Counted from the stretch's first letter, positions 37,933-47,419 are shown. The stretch: DNA of 64,000 bases from Roseobacter sp. MED193 (GCF_000152965.1 NZ_CH902583.1:3725694-3789693); one strand, 5' to 3'. Notes: generated from the letters alone by a model not told the origin. Numbers and translations: made by a program.

Positions 37933-38115
37933 GTGGGCAGAGCTACGATAGTAGTCATGGTAGCGTTTGTTGGCTGTGGTACATCTTGGGTTCGAGCTTT
38001 GAGTGTACCACGTAGCACTAATAAGGTATTGAAATTACACAGGTTCCAGAAAATGAGTTCGAATCCCTTCGTCGAACCCAGGCCATGCGTTAACTGCGGA
38101 ATGGGTGGAATATGA
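37933..38115 (+). CDS. Putative 60-residue lipoprotein
   Basis: A GTG start gives a short peptide with a hydrophobic N terminus and a possible lipobox (VAFVGC near residues 10-15), followed by a basic region and a CVNCG motif. Its stop overlaps the ATG of the next gene (ATGA), which suggests translational coupling. The small size and weak start make the call uncertain. Confidence 0.4.
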   Translation: MGRATIVVMVAFVGCGTSWVRALSVPRSTNKVLKLHRFQKMSSNPFVEPRPCVNCGMGGI

Positions 38116-38435
38116 ATGTGCCGAAACAAGCGTTGCTGGCTGCCGTACTAGTTATCCCTACTACGATTGCAGCCGAAGTTGTCGAGGTCAAATATACCGG
38201 TTTAGTTGACCTATTGGGCTACGAATGTGCAGATACCGCTTCCAGCTTTGTCAATCGGATCTGCTTCAGTCATGAAAAATTGCACTTGGTCGTCCTGCTG
38301 AAATCAACATACTATGCTTACTGTGGTGTCGATCCGCGCATCGCCCAAGATTGGGTCACTTACGGTAGCAAAGGCGTGTTTTACAACCTATACGTCAAAG
38401 GCCGCTTCGATTGCAGGGAGCAACAACTGCCTTGA
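38112..38435 (+). CDS. Exported KTSC-domain protein
   Basis: The 107-residue protein begins with a signal peptide (NVPKQALLAAVLVIPTTIAA). The mature part fits the KTSC domain: YECADTASSFVNRICFS, then TYYAYCGVDPRIAQDWVTYG and SKGVFYNLYVKGRFDC, the pattern typical of YxYxxVP...SKGxxFN..I/VKG. Four or five Cys suggest disulfides. KTSC function is not established. It is the last gene before attR. Confidence 0.78.
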   Translation: MNVPKQALLAAVLVIPTTIAAEVVEVKYTGLVDLLGYECADTASSFVNRICFSHEKLHLVVLLKSTYYAYCGVDPRIAQDWVTYGSKGVFYNLYVKGRFDCREQQLP

Positions 38436-38534
38436 CGCAGTCTGTCAGGCTGGTGCATAGCGTTAGTACACATCAACGCTAGCGGTGCTGATATATGTGT
38501 TTAAAATCAATGGAGTGAGGCGTTGGATGTAGAC

Positions 38535-38558
38535 TTCGAGCCTCTCACGACCCACCAT
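38535..38558 (+). repeat. attR: right 24-bp direct repeat
   Basis: An exact copy of the tRNA-Val 3' end, including CCA, lies here without the rest of a tRNA. The bases on either side differ from those around the left copy, which fixes the repeat at 24 bp. Confidence 0.92.
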
Positions 38559-38959
38559 TCCCCGCCCTAAATATGTACTCGGTTCATCCCTAGGGGTGTT
38601 GGATTTGATGGTGTGGAAACGCATGGCGCCGTATGCGCTGATCCTCTAGAGGTTGCGTTTCTTATGCCGCCAAGCTTCGTTTTTCCTGGGTCTGAATGCT
38701 GACCCCCAGGGCCTTGGTGGTGGCGGGGCCTGGGTTTGGCGAGGTCGCGACCAGAAGGCTTACTCCTTGAGTTTAGCGGCCTTCAGGGGTTTTCAGCCAA
38801 CCAGTTTGAAATTTTGCATTTTTCATAGGTTTTTGTATGGCGTCTTGGGGGGCGAAGACCTGGCGTTTGGCATAGGCATATGTTGCCGCCGTGCGGAGAC
38901 AATGTTAGAATTCGTCAATCCAAATTTGGCAAAACTCCCAATTCCATAGGAGACTAGGC
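38559..38959. other. Intergenic region right of the element
   Basis: This 401-bp host sequence follows attR. A hairpin CCTGGGTC/GACCCCCAGG lies at 38684-38711. A 98-codon open frame in this interval does not look coding. Nothing else is recognised. Confidence 0.5.
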
Positions 38960-39703
38960 TTGTCTAACCCTCGTCCGACACTAACCCTGACGTTGCGCCG
39001 TACCGGTGGGACCTCATTGCAGAGCTTTCTGGCTCAGGTCTCGCCGTTCCGGTCAGTGGAGCACGAACCATTCAATCCTGATCGGATCTGGGGTCATATT
39101 GTGCAGAAGTTCCAAGAGGACAAGGATCTGGACGCGCTGGAGGCCAGTATCGACGCGCTTTTGGAGAATAAGGTCAATATCAAGCATTGCGTGGAAGTCG
39201 TCCCGGTTCAGGTGACTAAACTGCTGATCAAATGCGCCAAAAAGCACGGTTACTTTTTCATTGTCCTCACGCGGAGCAACAGCATTCGCAGATTGAGATC
39301 GCTTTTCCTGGCCATGTCGACCGGTGCCTGGGGGCCAGAGCATGAAGCCGAAAGATACCCGGCCATTCTGGCTGGGGAGGTGAAGCCCGCTCCCATCAAT
39401 CTGGACAAGGTCCGCCGGCAGTACTGGAACGACCAGCTCGTGCTTGGGCGCACGATCTCTCAATTGAGATACCAAAATGTCGACTATGAGTGGCTGGTTT
39501 TTGAAGAGGTTTACCAGGGGGAAGACCCTGTCTCCGTACATGCGGCCAAATTGGCAACCCAGATCGGCATTGATGTGTCAGGGGAGGGGGCAAATCTGGA
39601 CAAGCTGAACGAAAGAGGAAAGCAGAGTTCTTATCAGATTGAGAATTTCATTCCAAACTATGATGACATGATGGCGATCTTGAAAGAAACCTGCATCGAC
39701 TGA
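38960..39703 (+). CDS. Sulfotransferase-like protein
   Basis: The 247-residue protein starts with LTLTLRRTGGTSLQSFLAQV, resembling the PAPS-binding 5'-phosphosulfate loop of Stf0-type and other sulfotransferases. The segment YFFIVLTRSNSIRRLRSLFL matches the 3'-phosphate-binding motif with Arg and Ser. The start is TTG at 38960 with AGGAG six bases upstream. The acceptor is unknown, and its sequence is divergent, so activity is tentative. Confidence 0.75.
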   Translation: MSNPRPTLTLTLRRTGGTSLQSFLAQVSPFRSVEHEPFNPDRIWGHIVQKFQEDKDLDALEASIDALLENKVNIKHCVEVVPVQVTKLLIKCAKKHGYFFIVLTRSNSIRRLRSLFLAMSTGAWGPEHEAERYPAILAGEVKPAPINLDKVRRQYWNDQLVLGRTISQLRYQNVDYEWLVFEEVYQGEDPVSVHAAKLATQIGIDVSGEGANLDKLNERGKQSSYQIENFIPNYDDMMAILKETCID

Positions 39704-39755
39704 CCCTATTGCCCCTCATGGCTGCGTTCTTGTCTGAGGGTATTTGCGAGATTGG

Positions 39756-39788
39756 GAAAGGGGGGCGGTCTGTCCCCCTTTTCCTTTT
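39756..39788 (+). terminator. Rho-independent terminator after the sulfotransferase-like gene
   Basis: AAAGGGGG and CCCCCTTTT form a stem around gcggtctgt and end in a T-rich run, 52 bp after the stop codon. The rest of the 366-bp gap to the tRNA cluster is AT-rich and otherwise empty apart from the tRNA promoter. Confidence 0.8.
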
Positions 39789-40002
39789 CACAGGTGTGAT
39801 CTCGTTTTGTTGGGGGTTTTGCCATGGTGGCTTGGCTGACAAGTGCTGGGAGTCGGGTGCCACGGGGTTTTGGCAGGGGTGTGGTAGAAAGAGTGAAGGC
39901 TTTCGAAACGGATTGGGCGCTATTTGAAGTGATGAAAATCAAATGGTTACCGTGTTTTGGCTATTTTTTTCGACCAAAGCAGAGAAAATGCCAAAACACC
40001 GC

Positions 40003-40032
40003 TTGACGATCCCCGAGCGCTAGGAATATTAC
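40003..40032 (+). promoter_or_regulatory. Promoter of the tRNA-Asp cluster
   Basis: TTGACG (40003-40008) and TATTAC (40027-40032) are separated by 18 bp and stand 38 bp before the first tRNA-Asp gene. Confidence 0.6.
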
Positions 40033-40069
40033 AGCCCAACATTCAGCAGAGATGCTGGGTGGGCAGCAC

Positions 40070-40146
40070 GCGGTTGTAGCTCAGCTGGTTAGAGTACCGG
40101 CCTGTCACGCCGGGGGTCGCGGGTTCGAGCCCCGTCAACCGCGCCA
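40070..40146 (+). tRNA. tRNA-Asp(GTC), copy 1
   Basis: The 77-nt tRNA has acceptor arms GCGGTTG and CAACCGC, anticodon GTC in cctGTCacg, T loop GGTTCGAGCC and encoded CCA. Confidence 0.97.
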
Positions 40147-40237
40147 CTGCTCCTGTCTGATTTGGACATGCCAAATCCCGCTCCGGATGGAGCCGCCTCG
40201 GATGAGGATCGTGGCGTAAGCCACAAATAAGAAATGC

Positions 40238-40314
40238 GCGGTTGTAGCTCAGCTGGTTAGAGTACCGGCCTGTCACGCCGGGGGTCGCGGGTTCGAGCCC
40301 CGTCAACCGCGCCA
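40238..40314 (+). tRNA. tRNA-Asp(GTC), copy 2
   Basis: This sequence is identical to copy 1 over all 77 bases. The 91-bp spacer before it is unrelated to the later 46-bp spacer. Confidence 0.97.
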
Positions 40315-40360
40315 CTTTCTTTTTGATTGCCCTCAGGGGCGCCTGAAAAGGCAAAGATGC

Positions 40361-40437
40361 GCGGTTGTAGCTCAGCTGGTTAGAGTACCGGCCTGTCACG
40401 CCGGGGGTCGCGGGTTCGAGCCCCGTCAACCGCGCCA
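40361..40437 (+). tRNA. tRNA-Asp(GTC), copy 3
   Basis: This is a third identical 77-base copy. The three genes are probably co-transcribed from the promoter before copy 1. Confidence 0.97.
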
Positions 40438-40589
40438 CTTTTCTCTCACGTACAAAACTATCCTGTTAGGCAATAGCTTCGGGCCGTGTTTCTGATCGCT
40501 TCAGACACGACAGCGCCCAATCGCCAATAATTTGGAACGATAGGGAGTTGCCGGATTTGGATATGGGGGGGCAGGGCTATTTGTCGCTT

Positions 40590-40811
40590 TCAAGGTGCGG
40601 GTGGGATCGGCTCAGCCTGTGTATCATGGCGCCAAGAGGTGAGATCTCCATTGACCCATTTGGTAAGGCGCTCCAGATCTAGATGCTTCTCGCCCTCTAG
40701 GTGGCGCAGCATGACCCGAACACCGTGCTGATACCCTGCGCGATAGCTTTCTTCAGGATCACTTTGGATGCCTTCGAAGCCGGCGGGTCGTTTGAATTTA
40801 CTTTGCGGCAT
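40590..40811 (-). CDS. Short conserved-looking protein of unknown function
   Basis: The 73-residue soluble protein (FKRPAGFEGIQSDPEESYRA, YQHGVRVMLRHLEGEKHLDL) has a helical, coding-like composition. It has no family I can name. It is separate from its neighbours. Confidence 0.6.
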   Translation of the reverse strand: MPQSKFKRPAGFEGIQSDPEESYRAGYQHGVRVMLRHLEGEKHLDLERLTKWVNGDLTSWRHDTQAEPIPPAP

Positions 40812-41024
40812 TACTCATCTCCATTCGCAATTAACAGCGCTTGGGCGTAGTATCGCGAGAAATTAATAAGTAACTCTAAAGCTTGGAGAGGTTTGTGCTC
40901 ATGCCGCGCGTTTTGAGTGTCTTCTCGCGGCTAAAGGCCATCTGGTGTGGGAGCGGCCTAAGAGAATAGGCCTGCTCCCGGGTCTGTTGGGCGGAACCGC
41001 GAAGAGCTCGCGGCCGCGCTGAAT

Positions 41025-42413
41025 TTACTTGGTGAGTGCGTCCAGGATTCTTGCCCAAGAGCGCATTCCCTTGTGGAAGCTCTTCACATCATATTTCTCA
41101 TTGGGAGAATGGATAGCATCGTCCTCATTTGCATATCCCACCAGCATCGATTCCATGCCCAGAATGGACTTGAAGAAGCCAGCAATCGGAATCGAGCCGC
41201 CCATCCCGCAGAATACGGCTTCGCGGTCCCATTCATCGCTCAGGGCGCCACGTGCGGCTTCAAACTCTGGACGGCTGATGTCCATGACAGAAGCGCGAGA
41301 CCCTTCCAGGTCATTGTCCCAGATCACCCTGCAATCGGGTTTCAGCTGCGCCTCTACATGGCTGCGGATTTTGTCGCGCAGGGCGTCAGGGTCCATATCC
41401 CCCACCAGTCGGCAGGTGATTTTGCAGTGGGCCTCAGAGGGGATCACGGTCTTGGATCCCGCACCATTGTAGCCACCCCAGATGCCATTTATTTCCAGCG
41501 TCGGGCGGGCCCACTGCTGTTCCAGGATGGAATAGTCTTTTTCGCCATGGGCCTGAGTATAGCCTGCATTGTCGAGGTAGTCCTTGGCCTCAAAGCCGGA
41601 GGCTTCCCATTGTCGCAGCAGTTCAGCGGGGACCTTTTCGACACCTTCATAAAAGCCCTCAACCGCAACCGCGCCGGTGTCTTCATTGTAGAAGGACGCC
41701 ACGATGCGGGAGATTTCACGCAGCGGGTTAAGGCCGGGGCCACCGTAGTGACCAGAATGCAGGTCAATTCGTGGCCCAACCAGTGTGAATTCGTCCTTTA
41801 CCATGCCACGCAGTTGCGACGAAATGGAAGGGACCCCACGAGACACCATCGAAGTATCGCAGATCAGCGCAATATCCGCTTTCAGCTCTGCTGCGTGCTC
41901 TTGCATGAAGGGCACGAGCGAGGGGGATCCGCTTTCCTCTTCGCCCTCAAAGAAGAAGGTGATGCGACAGGGCAGGGAGCCATGAATAGCTTTCCAGGCG
42001 CGGCACGCCTCAACAAAGGTCATCAGTTGCCCCTTGTCATCCGAAGCACCGCGACCGCGGATCACGGTGCCATTTTCGGTCTCTTCCAGTTGCGGCTCAA
42101 AAGGAGGAGTCTTCCACAGGTTAAGCGGATCGACGGGCTGAACGTCATAGTGACCATAAAACAGTACATGGGGGGCGTCGGCGTTCTCTTCCCCGATATG
42201 ACCCACGACCATGGGGTGGCCAGGGGTTTGGCGTTTTTCTGCCTTGATTCCAATGCTGTTCAGGTCCGCGACCAGCCAATCGGCTGCCTTGTCACACTCC
42301 GCCTTATAGGCGGGGTCGGTGGAAATGGATTGAATGCGCAACAGCTCCAGCAGGCGCTGGGTGGCTGCGTCAAGCTCTGTATCAATCCGATCAAGCACGT
42401 CGTTAAGCGACAT
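41025..42413 (-). CDS. M20 family dipeptidase
   Basis: The 462-residue zinc peptidase of the M20/CNDP class has metal and catalytic motifs in LFYGHYDVQPVDP, GRGASDDKGQLMTF, FFFEGEEESGSPSL and the dimerisation-domain His in DLHSGHYGG. The last metal ligand is in YANEDDAIHSPNEKYDVKSF. It probably hydrolyses cytosolic dipeptides. GGAG lies seven bases before the ATG. Confidence 0.94.
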   Translation of the reverse strand: MSLNDVLDRIDTELDAATQRLLELLRIQSISTDPAYKAECDKAADWLVADLNSIGIKAEKRQTPGHPMVVGHIGEENADAPHVLFYGHYDVQPVDPLNLWKTPPFEPQLEETENGTVIRGRGASDDKGQLMTFVEACRAWKAIHGSLPCRITFFFEGEEESGSPSLVPFMQEHAAELKADIALICDTSMVSRGVPSISSQLRGMVKDEFTLVGPRIDLHSGHYGGPGLNPLREISRIVASFYNEDTGAVAVEGFYEGVEKVPAELLRQWEASGFEAKDYLDNAGYTQAHGEKDYSILEQQWARPTLEINGIWGGYNGAGSKTVIPSEAHCKITCRLVGDMDPDALRDKIRSHVEAQLKPDCRVIWDNDLEGSRASVMDISRPEFEAARGALSDEWDREAVFCGMGGSIPIAGFFKSILGMESMLVGYANEDDAIHSPNEKYDVKSFHKGMRSWARILDALTK

Positions 42414-42682
42414 TATGGTCTCCGGTAAATTGGGTTTGATTGGCCAAACCCTAGCAGCCTCCTATGCAGGGGACCAGATCTGCTTGAGGGGGAATTCAAG
42501 CGGATCACACATGGCCTGTTTTGGGCCAAGTATTGGCCGATATTTGTGCGAATCCGTTGGATCTGGCGCGGATCGTAAAGGGGAAGTTTGACCTGCATCC
42601 CCGCGCAAGCCTGGCAGGTAGACTGGTTTGGGGTTTCCAATAGGCGGCAATATTCACATTTGTCGCAGCTGATCTGGCGCAA
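42413..42682 (-). CDS. Doubtful small Cys-rich reading frame upstream of the M20 gene
   Basis: An 89-codon frame begins with RQISCDKCEYCRLLETPNQS and TCQACAGMQVKLPL, giving five Cys in CxxC-type spacing. Its stop overlaps the M20 start (TAATG), an arrangement often seen with coupled genes. The last third uses rare AGA/AGG codons and looks non-coding, so it may be a chance frame or be frameshifted. Confidence 0.25.
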   Translation of the reverse strand: MRQISCDKCEYCRLLETPNQSTCQACAGMQVKLPLYDPRQIQRIRTNIGQYLAQNRPCVIRLNSPSSRSGPLHRRLLGFGQSNPIYRRP

Positions 42683-42735
42683 ATGGAATTAAACAAGACG
42701 CAGGGCTTCTTGCCGGGCTTTCGCTATAGGTCTAT

Positions 42736-42749
42736 TTGACCTGTATCAA
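42736..42749 (+). promoter_or_regulatory. Candidate FnrL-binding site upstream of hemA
   Basis: TTGAC-CTGT-ATCAA matches the Fnr consensus TTGAT-N4-ATCAA at nine of ten positions. It lies 158 bp before the chosen hemA start. FnrL control of hemA is known in Rhodobacter sphaeroides; its use here is an inference. The rest of the gap between the M20 gene and hemA is not recognised. Confidence 0.7.
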
Positions 42750-42906
42750 AGTTGTGTAGGCCCTCTGCGCGTATCCGGTTGATCTGAGAACGTGTATTTG
42801 TTACTCATTCATGAACGTGAATGGGTCTATGGCCTGCAAACTGCGTGACAGATACACAGCCTGCGCTGCTTTTTGATTGGCGCCTAAGATAGCTATGGAG
42901 AAGCCG

Positions 42907-44130
42907 GTGGACTATTCCGCGAAACTCGATGCCGCCATTGATCGTCTTCACGAAGAGGGGCGCTATCGCACCTTTATCGACATTGAACGCAAGAATGGTC
43001 AGTTCCCCCATGCGGTCTGGACACGCCCCGATGGCAGCAGTCAGGATATCACGGTGTGGTGCGGCAACGACTATCTTGGCATGGGCCAAAACCCGGCTGT
43101 GCTACAGGCGATGCACGAGGCCATTGATGCTACCGGTGCGGGCTCTGGCGGGACCCGCAATATCTCCGGCACCACAGTCTATCACAAACGTCTAGAGGCC
43201 GAACTGGCGGATCTGCACGGCAAAGAAGCCGCGTTGCTGTTCACCTCGGCCTATATTGCCAATGATGCGACGCTGAGCACTCTGCCAAAGCTGTTCCCTG
43301 GTCTGATCATCTATTCGGATGCTTTGAACCATGCTTCAATGATCGAGGGCGTGCGCCGTAATGGTGGGGCCAAGCGGGTGTTCCGCCACAATGATGTTGC
43401 GCATCTGCGGGAGCTTTTGGAAGCAGATGATCCTGCCGCCCCCAAGCTGATTGCTTTTGAATCGGTTTATTCCATGGATGGTGATTTTGGGCCGATTAAG
43501 GAAATCTGTGATCTGGCCGATGAATTTGGCGCTCTGACCTATATCGATGAGGTTCATGCGGTTGGGCTTTATGGTCCGCGCGGTGGCGGTGTCACAGAGC
43601 GGGATAATCTCGCCCATCGCATCGATATTATTAACGGCACCCTGGCCAAGGCCTATGGTGTTATGGGCGGCTATATCGCAGCTTCAGCCAAAATGTGTGA
43701 TGCGATCCGCTCCTATGCGCCTGGTTTTATCTTCACCACATCTCTATCCCCAGCGGTTGCAGCCGGTGCTGCGGCGTCAGTGGCCTACCTGAAAGTGCAC
43801 CCAGAGTTGCGCGAAAAGCATCAGGAGCTAGCCAAGATACTGAAACTCCGCCTGAAAGGCCTTGGTCTGCCGATTATTGATCATGGTAGCCACATTATTC
43901 CGGTGATAGTGGGGGATCCTGTCCACACCCAAAAGCTCAGCGATATGCTGCTGTCGGAGTTCGGCCTTTACGTGCAGCCGATCAATTTCCCAACCGTGCC
44001 GCGGGGCACCGAACGCCTACGGTTCACACCGTCACCAGTGCATGGGGCGACAGAAATCGACAATCTGGTCCATGCGATGGACAGTCTTTGGTCGCATTGT
44101 GCGCTGAATCGTGCCGAATTGGCGGGCTAG
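42907..44130 (+). CDS. hemA: 5-aminolevulinate synthase
   Basis: The PLP enzyme condenses glycine and succinyl-CoA to start haem synthesis by the C4 route. The protein matches the Rhodobacter HemA family end to end: [71 protein letters not shown], and the PLP Lys in [18 protein letters not shown]. The GTG at 42907 gives 407 residues, the length of R. sphaeroides HemA, and has GGAGAAG upstream. An ATG 12 bases earlier has no ribosome-binding site. Confidence 0.97.
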   Translation: MDYSAKLDAAIDRLHEEGRYRTFIDIERKNGQFPHAVWTRPDGSSQDITVWCGNDYLGMGQNPAVLQAMHEAIDATGAGSGGTRNISGTTVYHKRLEAELADLHGKEAALLFTSAYIANDATLSTLPKLFPGLIIYSDALNHASMIEGVRRNGGAKRVFRHNDVAHLRELLEADDPAAPKLIAFESVYSMDGDFGPIKEICDLADEFGALTYIDEVHAVGLYGPRGGGVTERDNLAHRIDIINGTLAKAYGVMGGYIAASAKMCDAIRSYAPGFIFTTSLSPAVAAGAAASVAYLKVHPELREKHQELAKILKLRLKGLGLPIIDHGSHIIPVIVGDPVHTQKLSDMLLSEFGLYVQPINFPTVPRGTERLRFTPSPVHGATEIDNLVHAMDSLWSHCALNRAELAG

Positions 44131-44225
44131 CACACAGAATTCTGTGCAAAGTTGTTGAGTGTGTTATATTTCCCTTAATGAAAAGGTGCGGGTGAATCAT
44201 GGGGTGATTCGTTTAGCGCCGAAAG

Positions 44226-45482
44226 ATGTCGAATGCGGCAGGCTATGATGGGACAGCGGGCATGATTAGGCGCCTCACTTTGCGCAAGTCGAAGGAGCAT
44301 GAGCAGGTCTCAGCTCCCAAGAGTTTCGATGACTATGAACTGCGCCTTGGCGATATGATGCGGGGAGAGCGGGCCACCATGGGGAAATCCCTACTGGATG
44401 TCCAGCGTGAGCTTCGAATCAAGGCCTCCTACATCGCTGCCATCGAGAATGCCGATCCTTCCGTTTTTGATACCCCCGGCTTTATCGCCGGCTATGTGCG
44501 CTCCTACGCGCGGTACCTGAACATGGATCCCGAAATTGCCTTTGATACCTTCTGTCGTGAGAGCGGTTTTGCTGTCGCCCATGGGATGTCGTCAGAGGCT
44601 TCTTCACGCAAAGAAGTTATTGTTCCTGTGACCACTAGCGGCGGGCTGGGAAGTGGGGCCTTTACTGCACCTACAACGCCTTTTGCACCGGCTGCTAGCG
44701 GGTTCTTCGCACAGATCGAACCGCGTGCCATTGGTTCTCTGATGGTGCTGGTCGGCTTGATCGCTGGGATCGGTTACGGCGGTTTGAGCGTCCTGAGAGA
44801 AGTGCAGCAGGTGCAATTCGCGCCGGTCGAACAGACACCGCTTGTTCTGGCGGATGTGGATCCGCTCCAGGGCGCGCGCTCCGGGGCTGGCTCCCTGTCC
44901 TCTTCTGCCATCACGCATGAGACAGATATCGCAGCAGCGGCTTTGGATCGTCTTTATCGCCCTCAGGCGCTGGATGTGCCGGTTCTGGTTGCCCGCGATG
45001 CGCCTATCGCCTCGTTGAACCCTGGCAGCCTTGGCAATTTTGCTGTACCCGAACTGCCCAGTCTCACACTTGCAGAGGCGAGCCTGCCGTCGACAGAGCC
45101 TTCTGGGCTTGCCGTTCCGCAGGTTGTTGAAACGGTTTCACCTGGTGTTGAAATGGTCGCTGTGCGGCCCTCTTGGGTGCAGGTCACCTCGGCGGATGGC
45201 TCTGTCATCTTTGAGGCGATCATGAATGCAGGCGACAGTTTTTCGGTTCCGCTGACGGAAGAGGCCCCAAAACTGCGCACAGGCGAAAGCGGCGCGATCT
45301 ATTTTGCTGTCAACGGCAGCCATTTTGGCCCAGTTGGTGATCGCGGTCAGGTTAGCAAGAATGTCGACCTCTCGGTTGATGGTGTGTTGGACCGCTTCGA
45401 GGTGGCCGACTTGACAGACGGCAAGAACAGCGCGCTTGCAACTATGGTTGCAGCTTTGCAAACGCAACCTGAATCCGAATAA
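44226..45482 (+). CDS. RodZ-like helix-turn-helix membrane protein
   Basis: The 418-residue protein has an N-terminal Xre-like HTH (MMRGERATMGKSLLDVQREL, RIKASYIAAIENADPSVFDT, PGFIAGYVRSYARYLNMDPE), a single membrane helix (GSLMVLVGLIAGIGYGG), a Pro/Ala-rich periplasmic linker and a C-terminal DUF4115 domain (SWVQVTSADGSVIFEAIMNA, GDSFSVP). RodZ links MreB to the cell-elongation machinery. The gene precedes ispG, a common alphaproteobacterial order. Confidence 0.9.
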   Translation: MSNAAGYDGTAGMIRRLTLRKSKEHEQVSAPKSFDDYELRLGDMMRGERATMGKSLLDVQRELRIKASYIAAIENADPSVFDTPGFIAGYVRSYARYLNMDPEIAFDTFCRESGFAVAHGMSSEASSRKEVIVPVTTSGGLGSGAFTAPTTPFAPAASGFFAQIEPRAIGSLMVLVGLIAGIGYGGLSVLREVQQVQFAPVEQTPLVLADVDPLQGARSGAGSLSSSAITHETDIAAAALDRLYRPQALDVPVLVARDAPIASLNPGSLGNFAVPELPSLTLAEASLPSTEPSGLAVPQVVETVSPGVEMVAVRPSWVQVTSADGSVIFEAIMNAGDSFSVPLTEEAPKLRTGESGAIYFAVNGSHFGPVGDRGQVSKNVDLSVDGVLDRFEVADLTDGKNSALATMVAALQTQPESE

Positions 45483-45653
45483 GCACCTCATCCTTTCCCT
45501 GATACATAGGGTGTCGCTCCAGATTGCGTTCCTTGTTTCCTTCAGAGCGCAATTAAACCACTTTGTTGAGCCCAGGATCTGGTGCGCCCCATTGCAGCGT
45601 ACGCGCTGAGGCCATATCTAGCAGGGAACAAGGATCAACCGGGATCAGCCTGC

Positions 45654-46781
45654 ATGTCGATGAACCACATTCGCCCTTGGCGCAATATTGAGCGCCGTAA
45701 AAGCCGTCAGATCCATGTCGGCAAGGTCGCCATTGGGGGGGATGCGCCTATTGCGGTGCAGACCATGACCAACACGCTCACCACAGATGTTGCAGCCACC
45801 ATTGCGCAGGTGCAGGCCGCTGCCGAGGCTGGTGCGGACCTGGTGCGGGTCTCAGTTCCGGATGAGGCCTCCTCGAAGGCCCTAAAGGAAATTGTGGCTG
45901 AGAGCCCGGTGCCGATCATCGCGGATATTCATTTCCACTACAAACGCGGCATCGAGGCCGCTGAGGCCGGGGCAGCCTGTCTGCGGATCAATCCTGGCAA
46001 TATCGGTGATGAAAAACGTGTGGCCGAGGTGATCAAGGCCGCCCGTGACCATGACTGCGCCATCCGGATTGGCGTTAATGCGGGTTCATTGGAAAAACAC
46101 CTGCTGGACAAGTATGCAGAACCCTGTCCTGACGCCATGGTGGAAAGCGGATTGGATCACATCAAGATCCTGCAGGACCACGATTTTCACAATTTCAAGA
46201 TCTCTCTCAAGGCCTCGGATGTCTTTATGACCGCGGCCGCCTATATGCAGCTGGCCGAGGCCACAGATGCGCCGATCCATATCGGAGTGACTGAGGCCGG
46301 TGGTTTTGTCTCGGGCACCATCAAATCGGCCATTGGACTGGGGCAGCTGTTGTGGATGGGCATCGGTGATACCCTGCGGGTGAGCCTTTCTGCGGATCCG
46401 GTCGAAGAGGTCAAGGTCGGCTTTGAAATCCTCAAATCCCTGGGCCTGCGCCATCGTGGCGTTAATATTATCTCCTGCCCTTCCTGTGCGCGGCAGGGGT
46501 TTGACGTGATCAAAACTGTTGAGGCGTTAGAGGACCGTTTGGCCCATATCCACACCCCGCTAAGCCTGTCGATCATTGGCTGCGTGGTTAATGGTCCCGG
46601 CGAGGCACTGATGACCGATGTGGGCTTTACCGGCGGCGGTGCGGGATCCGGCATGGTCTATCTGGCAGGCAAAGCCAGCCACAAGATGAGCAATGCGGCC
46701 ATGGTGGATCACATCGTCGAGGAGGTGGAGAAAAAGGCTGCCGAGATCGAAGCGAAGGAGGCGCTAGGCGCCGAAGGCTGA
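45654..46781 (+). CDS. ispG: 4-hydroxy-3-methylbut-2-enyl-diphosphate synthase
   Basis: IspG (GcpE) reduces MEcPP in the MEP isoprenoid pathway. The 375-residue protein has [49 protein letters not shown], and 4Fe-4S cysteines in [12 protein letters not shown] and [12 protein letters not shown]. The frame is open to 45582, but ATG 45654 gives the family N terminus. Confidence 0.97.
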   Translation: MSMNHIRPWRNIERRKSRQIHVGKVAIGGDAPIAVQTMTNTLTTDVAATIAQVQAAAEAGADLVRVSVPDEASSKALKEIVAESPVPIIADIHFHYKRGIEAAEAGAACLRINPGNIGDEKRVAEVIKAARDHDCAIRIGVNAGSLEKHLLDKYAEPCPDAMVESGLDHIKILQDHDFHNFKISLKASDVFMTAAAYMQLAEATDAPIHIGVTEAGGFVSGTIKSAIGLGQLLWMGIGDTLRVSLSADPVEEVKVGFEILKSLGLRHRGVNIISCPSCARQGFDVIKTVEALEDRLAHIHTPLSLSIIGCVVNGPGEALMTDVGFTGGGAGSGMVYLAGKASHKMSNAAMVDHIVEEVEKKAAEIEAKEALGAEG

Positions 46782-46811
46782 CTGTCACGGAAACTTGGAC
46801 TGAATTGGGTT

Positions 46812-46850
46812 AAAGGGCGCCAACTCAGGCGCCCTTGGCTCTTTCTTTTA
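46812..46850 (+). terminator. Rho-independent terminator of ispG
   Basis: GGGCGCC (46815-46821) pairs with GGCGCCC (46828-46834) and is followed by a T-rich run ttggctctttctttt. Confidence 0.85.
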
Positions 46851-46927
46851 CCCATAATTCATTGGCCTAGAGCACTCGACATTTCTTACCGTACAGGTTG
46901 CCCAGGTTTGGCGAGCCATAGCAGGTC

Positions 46928-47419
46928 CTAAAGAAGGGCGTTCATTGCAGCTATGCACAGCCAAAGACCCAATCCGAAAACGGTATGGGTGATCATCCCT
47001 TTTAGGCGCATCCTCCATGGGGTCGGGGCATTCGACATTGCCAGCCCCCAACCAAAGAGCGGCTGAAAGACAAGCCATGGCACCAAGACTGTCGCAAGGC
47101 CAAAACTCAGACCTTGCCAGATCTGAGGTGCATTGAATGCCGAAGCGCCAAACAGTAGGGCAAAACTGATCCCAAAAAAAATTCCCAGGATCACATGCGC
47201 AGACCATCCGAGTATGGCTTCACCAGCAACAGGCGGAGATGCGCGGATATCATCGTGAAAAATACCCTGGCGAGGAAGCGATCCGATCCAACGGCCCACC
47301 ATGCAGTAGAATGTGTGTGTGGCCTTTGTTCCCTGACGTAAAAACGTGAAAAGATCGGTGAAGATGGTCGCGCCCAAACCGGCAGTCGCGCCAAAAAACA
47401 GTAACTCCGCGAAATCCAT
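46928..47419 (-). CDS. DUF2938 family membrane protein
   Basis: The 163-residue protein has four hydrophobic helices (LFFGATAGLGATIFTDLFTF, AHVILGIFFGISFALLFG, LVPWLVFQPLFGWGLA, LKGMITHTVFGLGLWLCIAA). The HxVFGLGLW and QPLFGWG features suit DUF2938. Function is unknown. It is divergent from a MerR regulator with a dyad between them, so it is probably that regulator's target. Confidence 0.82.
   Translation of the reverse strand: MDFAELLFFGATAGLGATIFTDLFTFLRQGTKATHTFYCMVGRWIGSLPRQGIFHDDIRASPPVAGEAILGWSAHVILGIFFGISFALLFGASAFNAPQIWQGLSFGLATVLVPWLVFQPLFGWGLAMSNAPTPWRMRLKGMITHTVFGLGLWLCIAAMNALL

Noticed and set aside
38653-38949. A 98-codon frame right of attR
   Set aside because: It has low-complexity Gly/Cys-rich content, no start signal and no recognised family.
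41073-42428. A 451-codon open frame on the plus strand opposite the M20 peptidase gene
   Set aside because: It lies fully antisense to a clear, full-length M20 enzyme and has no recognisable domain; long antisense frames are common in GC-rich coding DNA.
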